Source: Leucocoprinus leucothites (lineage: Eukaryota > Basidiomycota > Agaricomycetes > Agaricales > Agaricaceae). From it: a stretch of DNA of 64,000 bases. The stretch is taken from positions 3,038,001 through 3,102,000 of the forward strand of contig JAACJO010000002.1 of the NCBI GenBank assembly GCA_013368445.1, in the 5' to 3' direction. This document shows positions 35,499-47,900 of the stretch, one piece after another. The position numbers and the translations under genes were made by a program. The first letter of the stretch is position 1. Each line of letters begins with the position of its first letter. The notes beneath the pieces were generated by a model. It searched no databases and was not told where the DNA came from. It saw only the letters and a program-made list of their open reading frames with translations.

Positions 35499-37127
35499 TT
35501 ACACAATAAATGGATCCGAGGAGCGTCGATAGCCCTGGCGAGCATTGTTGCGGTTGACCACGGGAGGGTCGACGGTCTTCTCAACCCAAGGGTCACCTTC
35601 AAAGCGGCGATGCCAGATGGAGACTGACGTCAACTGCACTGTGCGCAATTTCGGACAGTATCTATTCCATCCAACAAGATAATCTTTGAGGTCGGCGGGA
35701 TCGAAAAGGGTTGACGTTGCATCAGAAGGCGTCTGAGGTTCCTCCTCCGCGGGTGGCTGATTGAGAGCATGCAACAAAAAGTAGGCGTTATAGTCGGCAG
35801 GAGGTTGTGGTGGTATACAATTGGCGTCCATGGATAGTCTGAGTGTGCGTAATTGTTTCAGGTCCGGTAGGATATCAGAGCCGAGCATAACCATGATGTT
35901 CTGTTGGAAAGTACATTTTAGTTGCGCAGCTGAACAATTGACAGACCAACACCATACCTCAGGCAGAGATCCTTTACCAAAGCGAATAGCGACAGACTCA
36001 ACATCCGGAAAGAGTTGGCGAATAGCAAAGAGAACTTCATTGTCGTATTTTCGAAGTTGCAGATCCAGGGTGCGGATATTTTTTGAAAGCCGCTCAAGCC
36101 CAGCGAGTAAATGGGTTATCTCGAGAGACTCAGTAACGGTTACGTGCTCAACTTCACTAGAAGATCCGGCGAACATGCCGACAACCGGAAGAGGGCCCCA
36201 GAAGGATTTGAGGCCATGCATGGGTACGCTGGTGGACGAAATCTGGTTGTCGGGTACGTTGTGCTTGGTAACGCGAAGTGAGACCCTGGGACCCGCGGTA
36301 CAATTGTTGACGAACTCGACGGCGGAGTCCATCATATCGCGCGTGAGAAGAGCGACATGGAGTTTAAGCTCGGTGAGGTTTGGGAGCTGCCACCGCTGGG
36401 TTCCAAAAAGGAGTGAAGAGGTAGGCGACCAGGTGATTGTCAAGGAACGAAGTGAAGGGCCTGCGAGGCGATGAAGCGGGTGATCGCCGATGTCTGGCGA
36501 CGCTTGATCCCGTGAAGGGGTATTGTTCTGGAGAACGAGGTGGGTAATATTTGAGGTATTCTCGGACTCTGGGAGTGGTGTGAGTCCAGAGGGATCCTGG
36601 TGGACAAACGTGCAGGCGGTGATGTCGAGGAGACGAAGCCTTGGGAGAGAGGCCACGAGTTGGTAGATGATGGGGGTAACATGGGTCCTGGCGAGAAAGA
36701 GCTCCTCGAGCATGGTGAATCTGGAAATCTGCTGGATGACTGCATCATAGAGCCTGTTTGCCGGCGAGAACTGTGCGTGCGTCAGCATGAATGGATCCGC
36801 AGCGCCAGTGCTGTCACTGACCGCAAGCGCCATAGCTCCGGAGAACAAAAACCCGTCAAAGGGGATTCCGAGCTTGAGGCGACGAGGCAGAAAGAGCAGA
36901 TCACTGTGCACAGAGCTCCAATCTGCGAGATTACGGCGTGTCGGATCCTCCTTGGTCCAGACAAGGTGCTTCAGGAGGATTTTGGTACCGAGTTGGTTGA
37001 ACTTGCGGCATGTGAGGACAACCTGGGCGAGATGTGCTGGGTTATCAATGGCCTCGAATATTGTAATCCATATATCGGCGGGTATAGTCTGCAGAAAGAA
37101 CATGGTGTGCAGCGACAAAAGATGCAT
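35499..37127 (-). CDS. F-box protein, long LRR-like body
   Basis: Open from ATG 37127 (or 37103) to the stop at 35499. The F-box is at about residues 12-55 (TIPADIWITIFEAIDNPAHL, then VLTCRKFNQLGTKILLKHL). A leucine-rich body includes LEELFLARTHV, LPRLRLLDI, SLRSLTITW and LRTLRLSMD. A 57-nt in-frame segment at 35901-35957 has a GTATGG donor and CCAACAG acceptor and falls between LPE and NIMVM. I expect it to be spliced out, giving 523 residues instead of 542. The frame extends upstream of 37127 without an ATG, so the start could lie in a further 5' exon. The C-terminus is basic and hydrophilic. Gene intact. Confidence 0.75.
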   Translation of the reverse strand: MHLLSLHTMFFLQTIPADIWITIFEAIDNPAHLAQVVLTCRKFNQLGTKILLKHLVWTKEDPTRRNLADWSSVHSDLLFLPRRLKLGIPFDGFLFSGAMALAVSDSTGAADPFMLTHAQFSPANRLYDAVIQQISRFTMLEELFLARTHVTPIIYQLVASLPRLRLLDITACTFVHQDPSGLTPLPESENTSNITHLVLQNNTPSRDQASPDIGDHPLHRLAGPSLRSLTITWSPTSSLLFGTQRWQLPNLTELKLHVALLTRDMMDSAVEFVNNCTAGPRVSLRVTKHNVPDNQISSTSVPMHGLKSFWGPLPVVGMFAGSSSEVEHVTVTESLEITHLLAGLERLSKNIRTLDLQLRKYDNEVLFAIRQLFPDVESVAIRFGKGSLPEVWCWSVNCSAAQLKCTFQQNIMVMLGSDILPDLKQLRTLRLSMDANCIPPQPPADYNAYFLLHALNQPPAEEEPQTPSDATSTLFDPADLKDYLVGWNRYCPKLRTVQLTSVSIWHRRFEGDPWVEKTVDPPVVNRNNARQGYRRSSDPFIV

Positions 37128-40100
37128 CGCCCATGTCAGAAAACATATCCACACACTAAACCCGGTCTGCTTACTTAACAGATCACGTTTATGAGCACGT
37201 GGACGCAATCAGTGGCTGTGTGGTTTCTGAAGTCATAGCTTCCTGGTTCTTGGAGAAGCTCGATGGCCAGGCGTGGCTCACCACATGTAGATAATCACTC
37301 TTTCTTTCTGCGCAAACGTCATCTCAGCATGTCCTATTACTCCAGTTGCTGTGGCCCCTGAGCAACACAACCGGCTTTCTCGCTCAGGTTCGTCATTTAA
37401 TCGATCTGTTCTCCCCGAGTTACGACCGTGTGATCCGTAACCCCCAGAATTGTGATTGTGATATTCCTCGCAGCACCCTCGACATATTCCTGCAACAATC
37501 CTATTCACTCTGTCGATCTACCCTCAGGCCATCAGACATATACATTATTAATCTCGCTACTCGCTTTGTTTTTTCGGAATCACATCCGCGATACTTCTGG
37601 CTCCCGGTATTCTTGATCCGGTTACTCGGTTCGGGCTGTGACACGGGTCTTATGGAGCTATCGTCATTTTGGGTTTATCTCGCAACGGAAACGGAACCGC
37701 AACCAATCCAAGCCATACCTACACACGTCCTTAGGTCGAGGCTATCATACAGGCTCCCCAGCCAACACGCGAATGTTGGCCCTTGCGATTCGTACCTTCA
37801 TGGGCCGCCACTGAACGAATGGTCTGGTTCTTCGCCATGGTCTTGATCCTATGATAGTAAACCATAGAGAGAGCCATGATGTGCTCTCTTCTTTCATCTC
37901 CGCTGAAAAGAAAGATCTGAAACCAAGTTTGACGAAATGAGGCTCAGACTGTCCTTTATATCCGAAATGTGTTCAAACGATCGCCCAAATCAATCGCCGC
38001 CGCCAACCCGGTATATGTAGATGAATTCACCAAAACCCATAACCCAAACAAAATCCAATCGACACCTTGTGTCATCAATCGTATATGACTCTCCTCCAGC
38101 CTTCCGCTCGAGGACTAGAATGCCCAAACACACTGTAACCTGCTGTTATGCGCCAGATCTCCACATCACCACACCACCGCCGCCGCCCCTCTTCGTCTTT
38201 TCTGTCAATCATTTCATCCATCCATCGATACATCATTCGTCATCAATCTAACAAATATACCTATATCCATATGTAGCGTTCACTCGTCACCTGTTCCACC
38301 GGCTTGCACTTGTAGTTTTCTTAAACCGGATAAATCAATTCACCGCACACTGCAAGACTGCGCGGCGCTGTTTTCTGACAACAACATGACCCAAACTTTA
38401 CATACGGAGGAGCGTGGTGGGTTCCTACGCCATGGCCACTTCAATAACACACCTCTCTTGATTTATACATTCCCGAAAGCACGGTACTAGGCCTGCAGCG
38501 TTCCGAAAACCAGGCATACGGATTCCTTCATCCCCTCCAGCTCTGGCCGCATGATATCTACGTACAATGACATCAAACCTTGGCGATAACCATCTCATCG
38601 TGTTCAAGTAAGTACCATGAGGCAGGCGCTGTCAACTTTGGACCTTCCCAAGTCCAAACCCAACAAGTTACCCTAAGACCTTTCTACAACAAATGACATG
38701 GCTGCGCACGTTCGACGAATGAATAGTTCGGCTATAAAGTCCGAGGAAGGAGACAAGTATGAACGCCTCTATCTCCAGGCAATAACGCCGAGCCAAAGCG
38801 CACACATTCAATGCCGTTCCTATTTGATAGGTTTTGATTGTTTCCTGGATATTCATTGACATTAACTCAAGCCAACATCAGCAATCCCATACGAGGCGTT
38901 CAGCCGCCTCGTTCCTGGATCGATACCTCTCTCCCTTCCGAGTCACCAGTGCTCGTCCGTAGATTTCCGAGGAGGAGACGTCGTTTCACCGCCGGATCCA
39001 CCAACGTACCATACTATTTTTGTGTGCCTCCCATCAGTCATACATATCGGCATCATGCCCACAAGAATGAAATTGAAAGTTACTTGTACGTTGTTCGCTC
39101 TCTGGCAGCAATCTTGACTAAACCGGAGAGAGTAGCGGCCGCGCTAGAAGTAGGCTATAGAATGCGCCTTCACCGAGTTAGCCAGATCAAACCTCTGGCA
39201 TCAGCACATATGACCATCATGACGCCTTTACTGATTTGCAATCCATGAAATCTCTATTCAATCAAAACCAGCCGCGAATTTAATGTGTTCATTTCCTGGC
39301 AACGACCAATGGAGCATCTTCCAGCTATGTATGGTACTTTGAATCAAATATTTCAATCACTCACCTGAACCGTCCATCGCCTTGAAACGCTCACCAACCC
39401 GGACCTTGTCACCATCGGCACAGTGATAGACTTCCCCGGACGGGGTTAGGGTCTAGACGGCAGGCAAGTCAAAAGCAGCACCTCGACAAATGGGCCAAAC
39501 TTTACAATTCTCTTACACCCGCAAAAGACCCTGGCATAGGGATGCTCCTTGGTAAGTGCATACGGTGATGTTGTCTACGTCACCCCCATAAAGAACAGAG
39601 CGACTTCGGCGTGGAAAGATGCGCTGCTGCGATACACTTAGCTTGACGTTTTGTATACTACCACCACACGAACTAAGATGGAAAACAAACGCTTTAGGCT
39701 CGTTTGTATAACGCGTTCAATGATCATTCGGGTATTCTTGCCACGACCCCAGATCAATCAATTATCTTAACCGCTTCTAGCGCCATTAAAGCTCCAGGTC
39801 TTCCACCACCACACAACACAAACTCGTACCAAACGATTATGTCCATATTCTGTTCTCAGTAAGGTTCAAACTGCATTTCGGGTAATGTGTGAACATACGG
39901 GCGCTTTTCAGTCGAAACATTACCCTGGAGATGACAGCTATCTCAAAAGTCAAACAAACCTCCCAGGCTTTTTTTAGTTCCGTCGATAGGGTATCGATGC
40001 TCTCATTTCCGGGGGCGTTTTGACGGAAAAGGTCAAATGAATTCTGGGTGGTGTACCTCCTGTTCGTTTCCGACAACGAGCAATGTCCAACTGCCCAAAA

Positions 40101-41663
40101 AGCTCATGTACTGTGTCCGAGTCCAGGTACAGGAGCACCTCTACTGCACTTTGTGGTTTTTGAGCTATGTCCGTGCCGAGTAATATGCACACATTCCGAA
40201 ACACAGGTGATACGTCGATATTATCGCAGCTAACCACGGAAACCGAGTTAGCGTCACGGCCGAATGGATTTAATACTTGTCATTCAGAGTCAGGAAATGC
40301 TAAACTACACTAATTAGTGGTTAATGCGGGAGACATGTCACTCCTTTACGGGCCGCTCCCGAACAAGAGATATTTCTCGTGCGATCTTGGGAAGGAGAGG
40401 GGGGGTCTTTCTCCATCGCCATAACGGTTCAAGTTTTCCTCTGTACGATATAGCAGTGGACAACCCAAATATCAACCGGCGATGTGTAACTTTCGATAAG
40501 AAAGGCATCACTTCCGAAAACGGGAAGTATATATTTGAACTCCGGGTGCGCACGGACCAACTTGCGAAAGTATAAGATCGGAGTCTGAACTTTTTTTCTA
40601 ACCTTTACAGTCAACTCGAACCCCCATCATCCGAGCAACTCATTTAGCTTTAAGCTGCGTTGCAATGTAAAGGGTATGAGGAGACGGACAGATTCTGGGC
40701 CTGGGCATGCCATTCATCGTTTATTCTCCAATTGATAGAGTGGCTAATCAGATCTAGAGACATTGTATTAGGATTTACACGTAGCAATAGCACTGATGTT
40801 GACAAGAACGCACGAGACCGCATGAGCTTCGCCCGAAAGAAGCCATGGCTACGGAGATTGCGGACCGCGCGATATAGCTTCGGTGACGACTGACGGGCGA
40901 GGCTTTTTGGACAGCTCAGTGACCTGACAATGTCCACTGCCACAGCATTCCGAAGGGTTCTCTTGCACTCCGAGTCTTTCGGTCAGGACTTGAATCCAAG
41001 CCTTCGGACCCTTGCAGCTTTACGCATGCATGTGACGTGTACAAGTCGAATGGATAACCATTGGATGCATGTGCAGGGTGGATGGCGGGGAAGCACAGCG
41101 TGAATATGACGGAATCAGGGTTATAGATATATATATACCAATCGGATTTAACACGGTTCAATGTGCTGAGCTCATGGATCTGGGGATGAGCCTGTGGAAA
41201 CTATTTTTGGGCAAAACTCTCAGTTCTCTTGATCTCATCAAAGACCACATGGACCGGCAGGTCAAACACAAGTTGTTATTTCCAGGAGCAGGATCTCTGC
41301 ATTTACACAGGAGCAGTGGACCAGATATATTTCGCCGAAAACTCAATAGGACGACGTGAAACCTGCCAAGGCTTGGATTAATCCGTGATTACGCGTTGTA
41401 TCACCGGAGGGGGATACGTTATTATCATGACCTGTTTGGTCACGCCCACCGAGTCCTTGTCTGCCGGAATTTACCTAGTTGACTTGCCAAAGCCGCTAGC
41501 TGGATTGAGTTGGTGCCTTATTCGGAGGGGACTGAATTGAAATAGGGTGACATCGCCCCCATAAGACCTTGGCTGCTTGGTTCTACTAAGGTTTGGTCTC
41601 ATGCCCTCCCTCGACAACACTTCCGCTCCTTCCTTCCGTGTGGTTCAGCGTTGACCACACAAA
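37128..41663. other. 4.5-kb gene-poor region
   Basis: The longest stretch without a convincing gene. Open frames such as 37346-37846 (+), 39837-40237 (-) and 40324-40575 (+) lack start context, splice partners or family resemblance. The last (LYDIAVDNPNINRRC, ENGKYIFELRV) is the most protein-like and might be an exon relic. A short TA run occurs near 41127. The right end must contain the promoter of the Zn2Cys6 gene. Confidence 0.35.
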
Positions 41664-43203
41664 ATGCATCACTCCAGGCCGCCAAGAAGCCCGGGTCCTT
41701 CTCGTCCTCCTCCTTCTCCTCCCTCCCGTACTCACCTCCCTCCACCACACACTACCTCACCCCCACCGACGAGTAGTAGTCAGCCGCCACATCCTCCTCA
41801 CCATGGCCAGCATACCTCTCTTCCTCCTATCCGCCAGCTTTACCTCCCCCCACCTGCCCCTAATATGCCGCCGCCTTATCCCTATCCGTCATCTGGTGTT
41901 CCCTATCAACCCCCGCAACATATTGCGCCAGGTCATTCTCGGGAAGCTGATATCTATGGCACCGGCGAGTCTGAGCCGGACGACCTCACCGAGCCCCATG
42001 GACCGCCCAAGAAGAAGAGACGGCGACAAGCTCTCAGCTGTACAGGTGTGTGTCATAGCAAGTCATTTCCTCCACCCACGTTCAGGCCCTGCTGACCTCC
42101 CTGGCTATTCTTCCCTTATCAACGTACTACTATTCCTGATATCCGAATACCCGTCATTATGCGGGGGTCTTGTGACGTCCTATCACGCGTTAGAATGCAA
42201 GCGCAGAAAGATCAAATGCGATAGGTACGTTGATTGATTGTTTGCTCATCTGGACGTCGTGTTTGACTGTTATGATTATCTTGTCTAGATCTCAGCCTTG
42301 TGCGCCTTGTACGCGCCGAGGGGAACAGGCCAAATGTCAATGGCATGTGGTGGAACCCATGTGAGTTTTAGAGTTTCTTCTACGCCTACTCATTAGGTTC
42401 TTCCATCCGGTGTTTTCATTACCTCACACTTTTTGCGTTTTCGTCCCTAGTGAAAAGTATGTAACGAGGGCCGAGTATGACGAGCTCAAGGCGCGTTTCG
42501 ACCAGCTTTCGGCGCTCGTTGACCGTCTTCTAGCCCACATACAGACGCCTGGTGGAGGTGCCGCATTAGGGGCAACATCCGAGGCTGTGTCAACATACGC
42601 CGGAGTGTCACCATCTCAGCCATATCCCCATCATCACCATCCATTGATGCCACCACCACATAGTTATCCCCAACCGCACATTACTACAGCGGCTGGCGAG
42701 ACATCTGCCGCCCAGGCACCACCACAAGCCCATCGGTACAGCAGTAAGGGGGAGCCGTCGGAGGTGGTTGGTATGGGTGGCCATGGTGTCGGTTCACCCC
42801 CGGGGACTGCTGCCAGAGCCCCGGTAACAGAAGGTGCAAGTCCAGCACTAGCAAGTGCGCGACCATCGATGAACAGGTCTCCGACTAGTACGGCAGCAAG
42901 GCCAAAAAGCTCTCCGTTATCTCTCGCAGCAATTACGTCTCCATTCACACCCTCAGACCATGCGGCACAGTCAAAAAACTGCCGCGCGCAGACGTTCATA
43001 CTGGGCGAGCGTCTGCGCCCCGGATCTCGAGTTCTCGGAGACCCAGTGACTCTTACCCCGCGCCTTCGTCGTCAATGCATCCGGAGGAATCATACCCTCA
43101 TGATAGGGATTCCGACTTCCTTTTACACTCGTCTTCGGCGCGCAAGCGCAGGTTCAGCGATCTGACTGGATCTGCGTATCATCAGCGAGAGAGAGAGCAA
43201 TGA
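41664..43203 (+). CDS. Zn2Cys6 zinc-cluster transcription factor
   Basis: Four exons: 41664-42045, 42194-42224, 42289-42360, 42451-43203. The zinc cluster is assembled across three of them with canonical spacing C-x2-C-x6-C-x5-C-x2-C-x8-C (CTECKRRKIKC joined to CAPCTRRGEQAKC). It is preceded by a His/Pro-rich N-terminus and a basic PKKKRRRQ nuclear-localisation-like stretch. After the cluster a coiled coil (EYDELKARFDQLSALVDRLL) should mediate dimerisation. The remainder is Pro/Ser/His-rich. No fungal-specific middle homology domain is seen, so the protein is short for the class. At an A6 run (42973-42978) the frame shifts: as given it ends at 43165, but the next frame continues with a Ser/Arg-rich, more natural tail to TGA at 43203. 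Acts in the nucleus; targets unknown. Confidence 0.85.
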
Positions 43204-43596
43204 ACAGTATTTATCCGACTGTATCATATGCTTTGGTGCACATGGCCTCTCTCAGCGATGGTCGTGGGGTGCATTCCCATTGTGTTCTTTCTGCGTTCTT
43301 GTAGCTTCCATAAGCTATTTCCGACTTTCACGACTTCGAAATTATATTGTGCATCTCGAATTCATGCCCCATATTGTAGCTTTCGTTCTATCGATTTGCA
43401 CCGTACTAATCATCCGATGTTTTACCTCTGGTGAGTTTACCCTCCCCGCACGCTTCTTTCGCATTGTTCCCGAGACTGATGACTCCCAGGCAATAATCGC
43501 GACTCTCATTGACGGACTTTATACCCCTTAGTCGCTCTTTACGGACAAAACAAAGTTATATCTCCGTTGCTCATCTACTTAATGTGATTAATGTCG
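43204..43596. other. Convergent intergenic region
   Basis: About 390 nt between the ends of the zinc-cluster gene (+) and the membrane-protein gene (-). Short hydrophobic frames at 43228-43531 have no support. It probably holds both 3' untranslated regions. Confidence 0.4.
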
Positions 43597-44767
43597 TTAT
43601 TCCCATACCAACTTGCCGCGGTTGTCTACAACCGATGACATTCCCCCACTCGCTTTGCCCTTTTTGCTCGATCGTGACTGTTCCATTATCCGAATCCGTT
43701 CAAGTTCGCGTTTGTGTTTGGCCAGCGTTACGACGCGTTCGGCCTCGGCAGCTGCACTGGCAGCCTTTTGGGCTTCGCGTTTCTTCGCGTTTTGCCGCTG
43801 CTTCTTTGTCATAGCAGAGGGTGGGGCCACGAGGGGCTGTCCTTCTTGTTTCGTAGGCCCTGATCCATCGTGATATGAGATGAGATATGTATATATATTC
43901 AAAGGTAGACTCACGTGGACGCTTGCTCATGACAACACCCCATTCTCCATCATCATCCTCTCCATCAGCATCTGTACCATCGGGGACATGAACGTTATCA
44001 TAATCGCGCCATGAGAAACCCGGCGGGGGTTTTTCATTTGGTAAAGGCTTGACTCGCATCACGCGGGCAAGTGTAGGCCCTGAATCCGGCAACATACTAA
44101 GTAACATCAGTAATAAAGTCAAGCTGAAGATTGGACAACTCAACTCATCAACATCTGTCTTTGGAGGCCTCGGAACAAGCTTTTCGGCGAGGGTAGTGAG
44201 CTTGTCCGTGGATTCTTCATCAACCGGAGACGAATTCTCGGTCACAGAAGATGTTATCCCCGCATCACTCGTCGTAATGACGTCGATGGTGCTTTGCTCG
44301 TCTCCCTTGCCAGCTTTGCGACGAGCTTCAACGCGGGTCCATGAACCGTCGGTGTCTACTGACGTCGTGGGCTTTGGGATAGTGGAAGTTGGAGAAAGTG
44401 GCTTCGTTGGTGGCTGAGGAGTAGTAGCGCTAGGGTCGGTAGTAGAGTGCTGGGGCTTCTTCTTCTTTGACTTCTTTGGTTTGGAGTTGAAGGAATCATC
44501 AAATTGGCCGGGTATAGTGCTGCTGGTACTAGATGAGATGCCGGTTAGTGGTAGTGGTGGTGGTTGTGACTGCGATGGTCCAGTCTTGTCCTTTTCTTCT
44601 GACCCCTTTTTCTTCTTCTTTTTCGACTGTTGTTTAGTGATAGAACTAGACTCTGCGCTGCCAGCAGCATTCGAGGGGTTGGTCGTATACTGGTGGTACC
44701 CGACCCCAACAGCACCGGCAAGGATAACAGTAGTAAGCACAGACTCGGTGGACAGCGTAGCACCCAT
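43597..44767 (-). CDS. Single-pass membrane protein with basic C-terminal coil
   Basis: Three exons, 44145-44767, 43915-44096 and 43597-43859, give 355 residues with consistent phases (2, then 1). The N-terminus is a membrane anchor (SVLTTVILAGAVGVGYHQY, about residues 8-26). A long Ser/Thr/Pro-rich linker with two poly-Lys tracts follows. Then comes a compact region, LARVMRVKPLP and PGFSWRDYDNVHVPD, then GEWGVVMSKR. The C-terminus is a Lys/Arg/Ala/Glu helix (TKKQRQNAKKREAQKAA) ending in GKLVWE. I believe this arrangement recurs in other basidiomycetes, but I know of no function. The highly basic helix could bind RNA or ribosomes at a membrane surface, which is inference. The first intron uses a GTTGAG donor, which is slightly weak. 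Confidence 0.75.
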
Positions 44768-44933
44768 TGATTGGGTATAAAGGAGTGTGTGTCAAAGTTC
44801 TGACGTGGTCGCTGTCGCACGTGTGTGTGCGTGTCCAAAAGACCCAAACACGTACACATGCGCACACAACGCGTACCAATCAATCACAATATCGCAGTCG
44901 AGCTACATAGAATTCACATTAAATTAAAACCAT

Positions 44934-47900
44934 CTAAATAACAGACGTAGATACAGATTCATCGTCCCGAGCCAGCTCGGATAGAGTTTTCGAAAACCTT
45001 AGTTCGTCAGATGGAAGCTTATCGTCCCCTCCAGCAAAATGTAATGTCCCGCCAGCAGCCTCGCTCTTTTCCAACAATGCATCCCACCGATCCGCCTTTT
45101 CCTGTTCCGTCAGGCGCTTCCGAGCAACATTGTCAGTACGTTTTTCGAGCTCGCGGAACGTCATCATCGGTATGCTCCGAGTACTAGAGTCACCATTCTT
45201 CATCACGGGCGGGTATAGCGCTTCATCGCTGAATGAATTTGTCCGAGAGTGAACTAGGACCTTGGGTGACGGTCGTTGTGGACTGCGCGCCGGGCGTGGT
45301 GGTGGAGATTGTGGAGACTTTGGCGAGAGATTAGTAGGGGAAGGAGTGGATGCGTTAAGCGCAGTAGGAGACGTTGGGCTGTTCTTTGATCGTTGATCAG
45401 AAGAGCGTCTAGGAGGGAATGAATTAATTGGTTCAGCTGTCGAAAATGAGGGTATAGGTGGAGATTCGGATCTCTCCATATGAGAACGGGTATGAACATC
45501 GGCGTCGAGTGGTGGTTTGTGTGAGTCTCCCTCGGTATTAGCGTGTATTGTTCGAGGAGAACGAGTGGATGTAGCGGTAGTGTCCTTTGACGCTTTAGTC
45601 TTTGAACGAGAGTCACCATCGTCCGTAGTGTATCTCTTCAAATCAGGTAATGGACTAGGCATCGGTGGAACCTCTTGAAGCGATGTCGCGGATGATCCAG
45701 CTGAATGACTCCGCTGACTCCAGTAAGGAACATCTGAAGACGATCGCGTTGGCGTTGTGGCTGTACTGGGTCGAGGGGGCAGCGTAGTCGGACTTGATTT
45801 TGCGGATCGAGAACGGCCAGGGCTTTTATGCGACGTTCGGGGAGAAGTAGAAGTCGAGTTCAATTTGGCTTGATGTTGTCGTGCGTAAATGGGCGTATAT
45901 ATATCGTTGAGCGCCGAAACATAGTTCTTCGGTAACGCTGGTAGGGGTGGTGGCTTGTCCGTCTTGCGTCCATGCTCGCCTTCAACCACTTCATTCCTCT
46001 CTCTCGATTTCGACCTCCCCCCGCCGAAAAACCTCCGCAACCTTGGAATCATACCATCACTCTCCTTCTCCTTCTCCTTCTCTTCATCCCTCTCCCTTGA
46101 AGACAAATCTGCCTCACTCTGTGCATGCTTCTTGAGGGGATAAAGTGACGGGAAACACCTATCATCAGACTCTCCTCCCTTTTCCTCATCTGTGTATATA
46201 CTCTTCGGCGAATTGGTGCTTGTAGCCATGGCTGGCACACCAGCACCACGAGAGCTCTTCGGCCGCACCCTCCCACGTCCTTGGCCATCCTGCGACGTGG
46301 ACGCTCTCCCTCTATTACCACTGCTAGCACCACCACCACCACCAACACCCACCACTGTTGACGGGTCCTTATTCTCAGGCGACATCTCCCTCTCTTTCAC
46401 TTTTATAAACCTCCCACTCAACTTCCTCGACAAGGACTTCCCAATTGAAGATTTCTCCTTCTCTCCTCCGTCTCCACTCGTATTCGCACGTCCAGCTGTG
46501 ATAGTCGACCTAATACCCCACGTGGCTTTCTCCATGTCCGAATATCCTGCTTCAAACGAATCTCTCGGTCCACCAACGCTGAATACCTGATCGCTTCTCG
46601 TACCGACGACGGTATAATAAGGTGAATGGGATAGCTCGCTCTCGTCTGAAGTATGTCGTGCCTTTCTCAACTTGTTGCTCTTGTTCGTTGTCCGTTGAGA
46701 TGAACCCCATGGTGGTGGGGATAAAGGCGTTAATGAGACCGGTGGTGAAGACAACGGAGGTGGTGACATCGGTGGTGAAGCAAGTGGACTTGATGTCCTG
46801 GATGAGGGCTTCTGGGCGTACGGAAGACTCGCCATCTCCAACCCCACAGCTGAGGTTGACGATGCTGAAGGTGGTGGTGAGTGGACAAGAGACTCCCTAG
46901 CCGAACCTGCAATCGGAGGAGCGTCCTTTTCCCTAGTGACCACTGCATTCCCTCTCGCTTCTCCTGGAAAAGAAGCACGCGACCGCTGTTGCAGCCGTTG
47001 CTGTTGAAGGTTCGGCGGCTCACGAGCTTCTGAACTATTTTCCCCAATAAGACCTCCGGTTTTCTCAGCCACGTCAACCTTATTATTCAAAATGTCGGCA
47101 TAGCTCAGCGCGCTCCCTTCACCACTGGACGACGACGCTGATAGGTGTTTGCTACCTGAGGTCACTAGCGTGCCGGCATCCTGATTCAAATTCGCAGCCG
47201 AATCAGAATTAGAGCTGAGAGCGGAATTGGTATTTGATGGTGCAGGAATGCGATGAGAAGAACTTGGTAAATCGGGATCGCCTACTGTAGGTGGTAGCTC
47301 CGGCGTTAAAGGCGGTCGAGGTGGTCTTGTCGGCGCTATAGCAACTGCGACTAAATTCTCCGCTTTGGCTTGTTGCTGGCGTTTGTAAGCATCGGCGACG
47401 GCGCCAGCCGGGGACATGTTCTTGTTATTGATATCACGGGACTTCCTGCGCGTGTCCGTGCTCGTAGCAGCTAAATGGTTTTAAAAAAATGACCAGTCAG
47501 TTAAATTTGGATCAGGATCAACCACCACACCACCGGACATTTATCAAAGGCAACGATGTCCGAGCGAGAGAACTCTGACTCACATGATCCTGATGAAATG
47601 GTTGACAGTCTCGTCTGCGTGAGTGGTAGGCGGTGACGTTCAGGAGGGATGGTCGACGATAAAGTGGCCGATTGAATGTCCTTAGAAACCGGTGATGATG
47701 AAGAAGGTAGTGCCGCTGAACCGCCGGAGGTGGGAACACCTAAATTTACGTCGTTCCCTATGCGAACTTGTTGGCCGTTGTCAGGTGTTTGATGGTGTTG
47801 GACGGAAATACGGTCGTCGTGGGAAGAGGTGGCTATACATACATCGACAGATGATAAGAAAGAGAGATGAGTTAAAATGAGCGATGGCTATTGGTAGGCT

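Noticed and set aside
37346..37846. 166-codon plus-strand frame
   Set aside because: No ATG start in context, no domain, irregular composition and no splice partners.
46192..46900. Plus-strand frames over the large Ser/Pro-rich gene
   Set aside because: Mirror frames of low-complexity coding sequence on the other strand.
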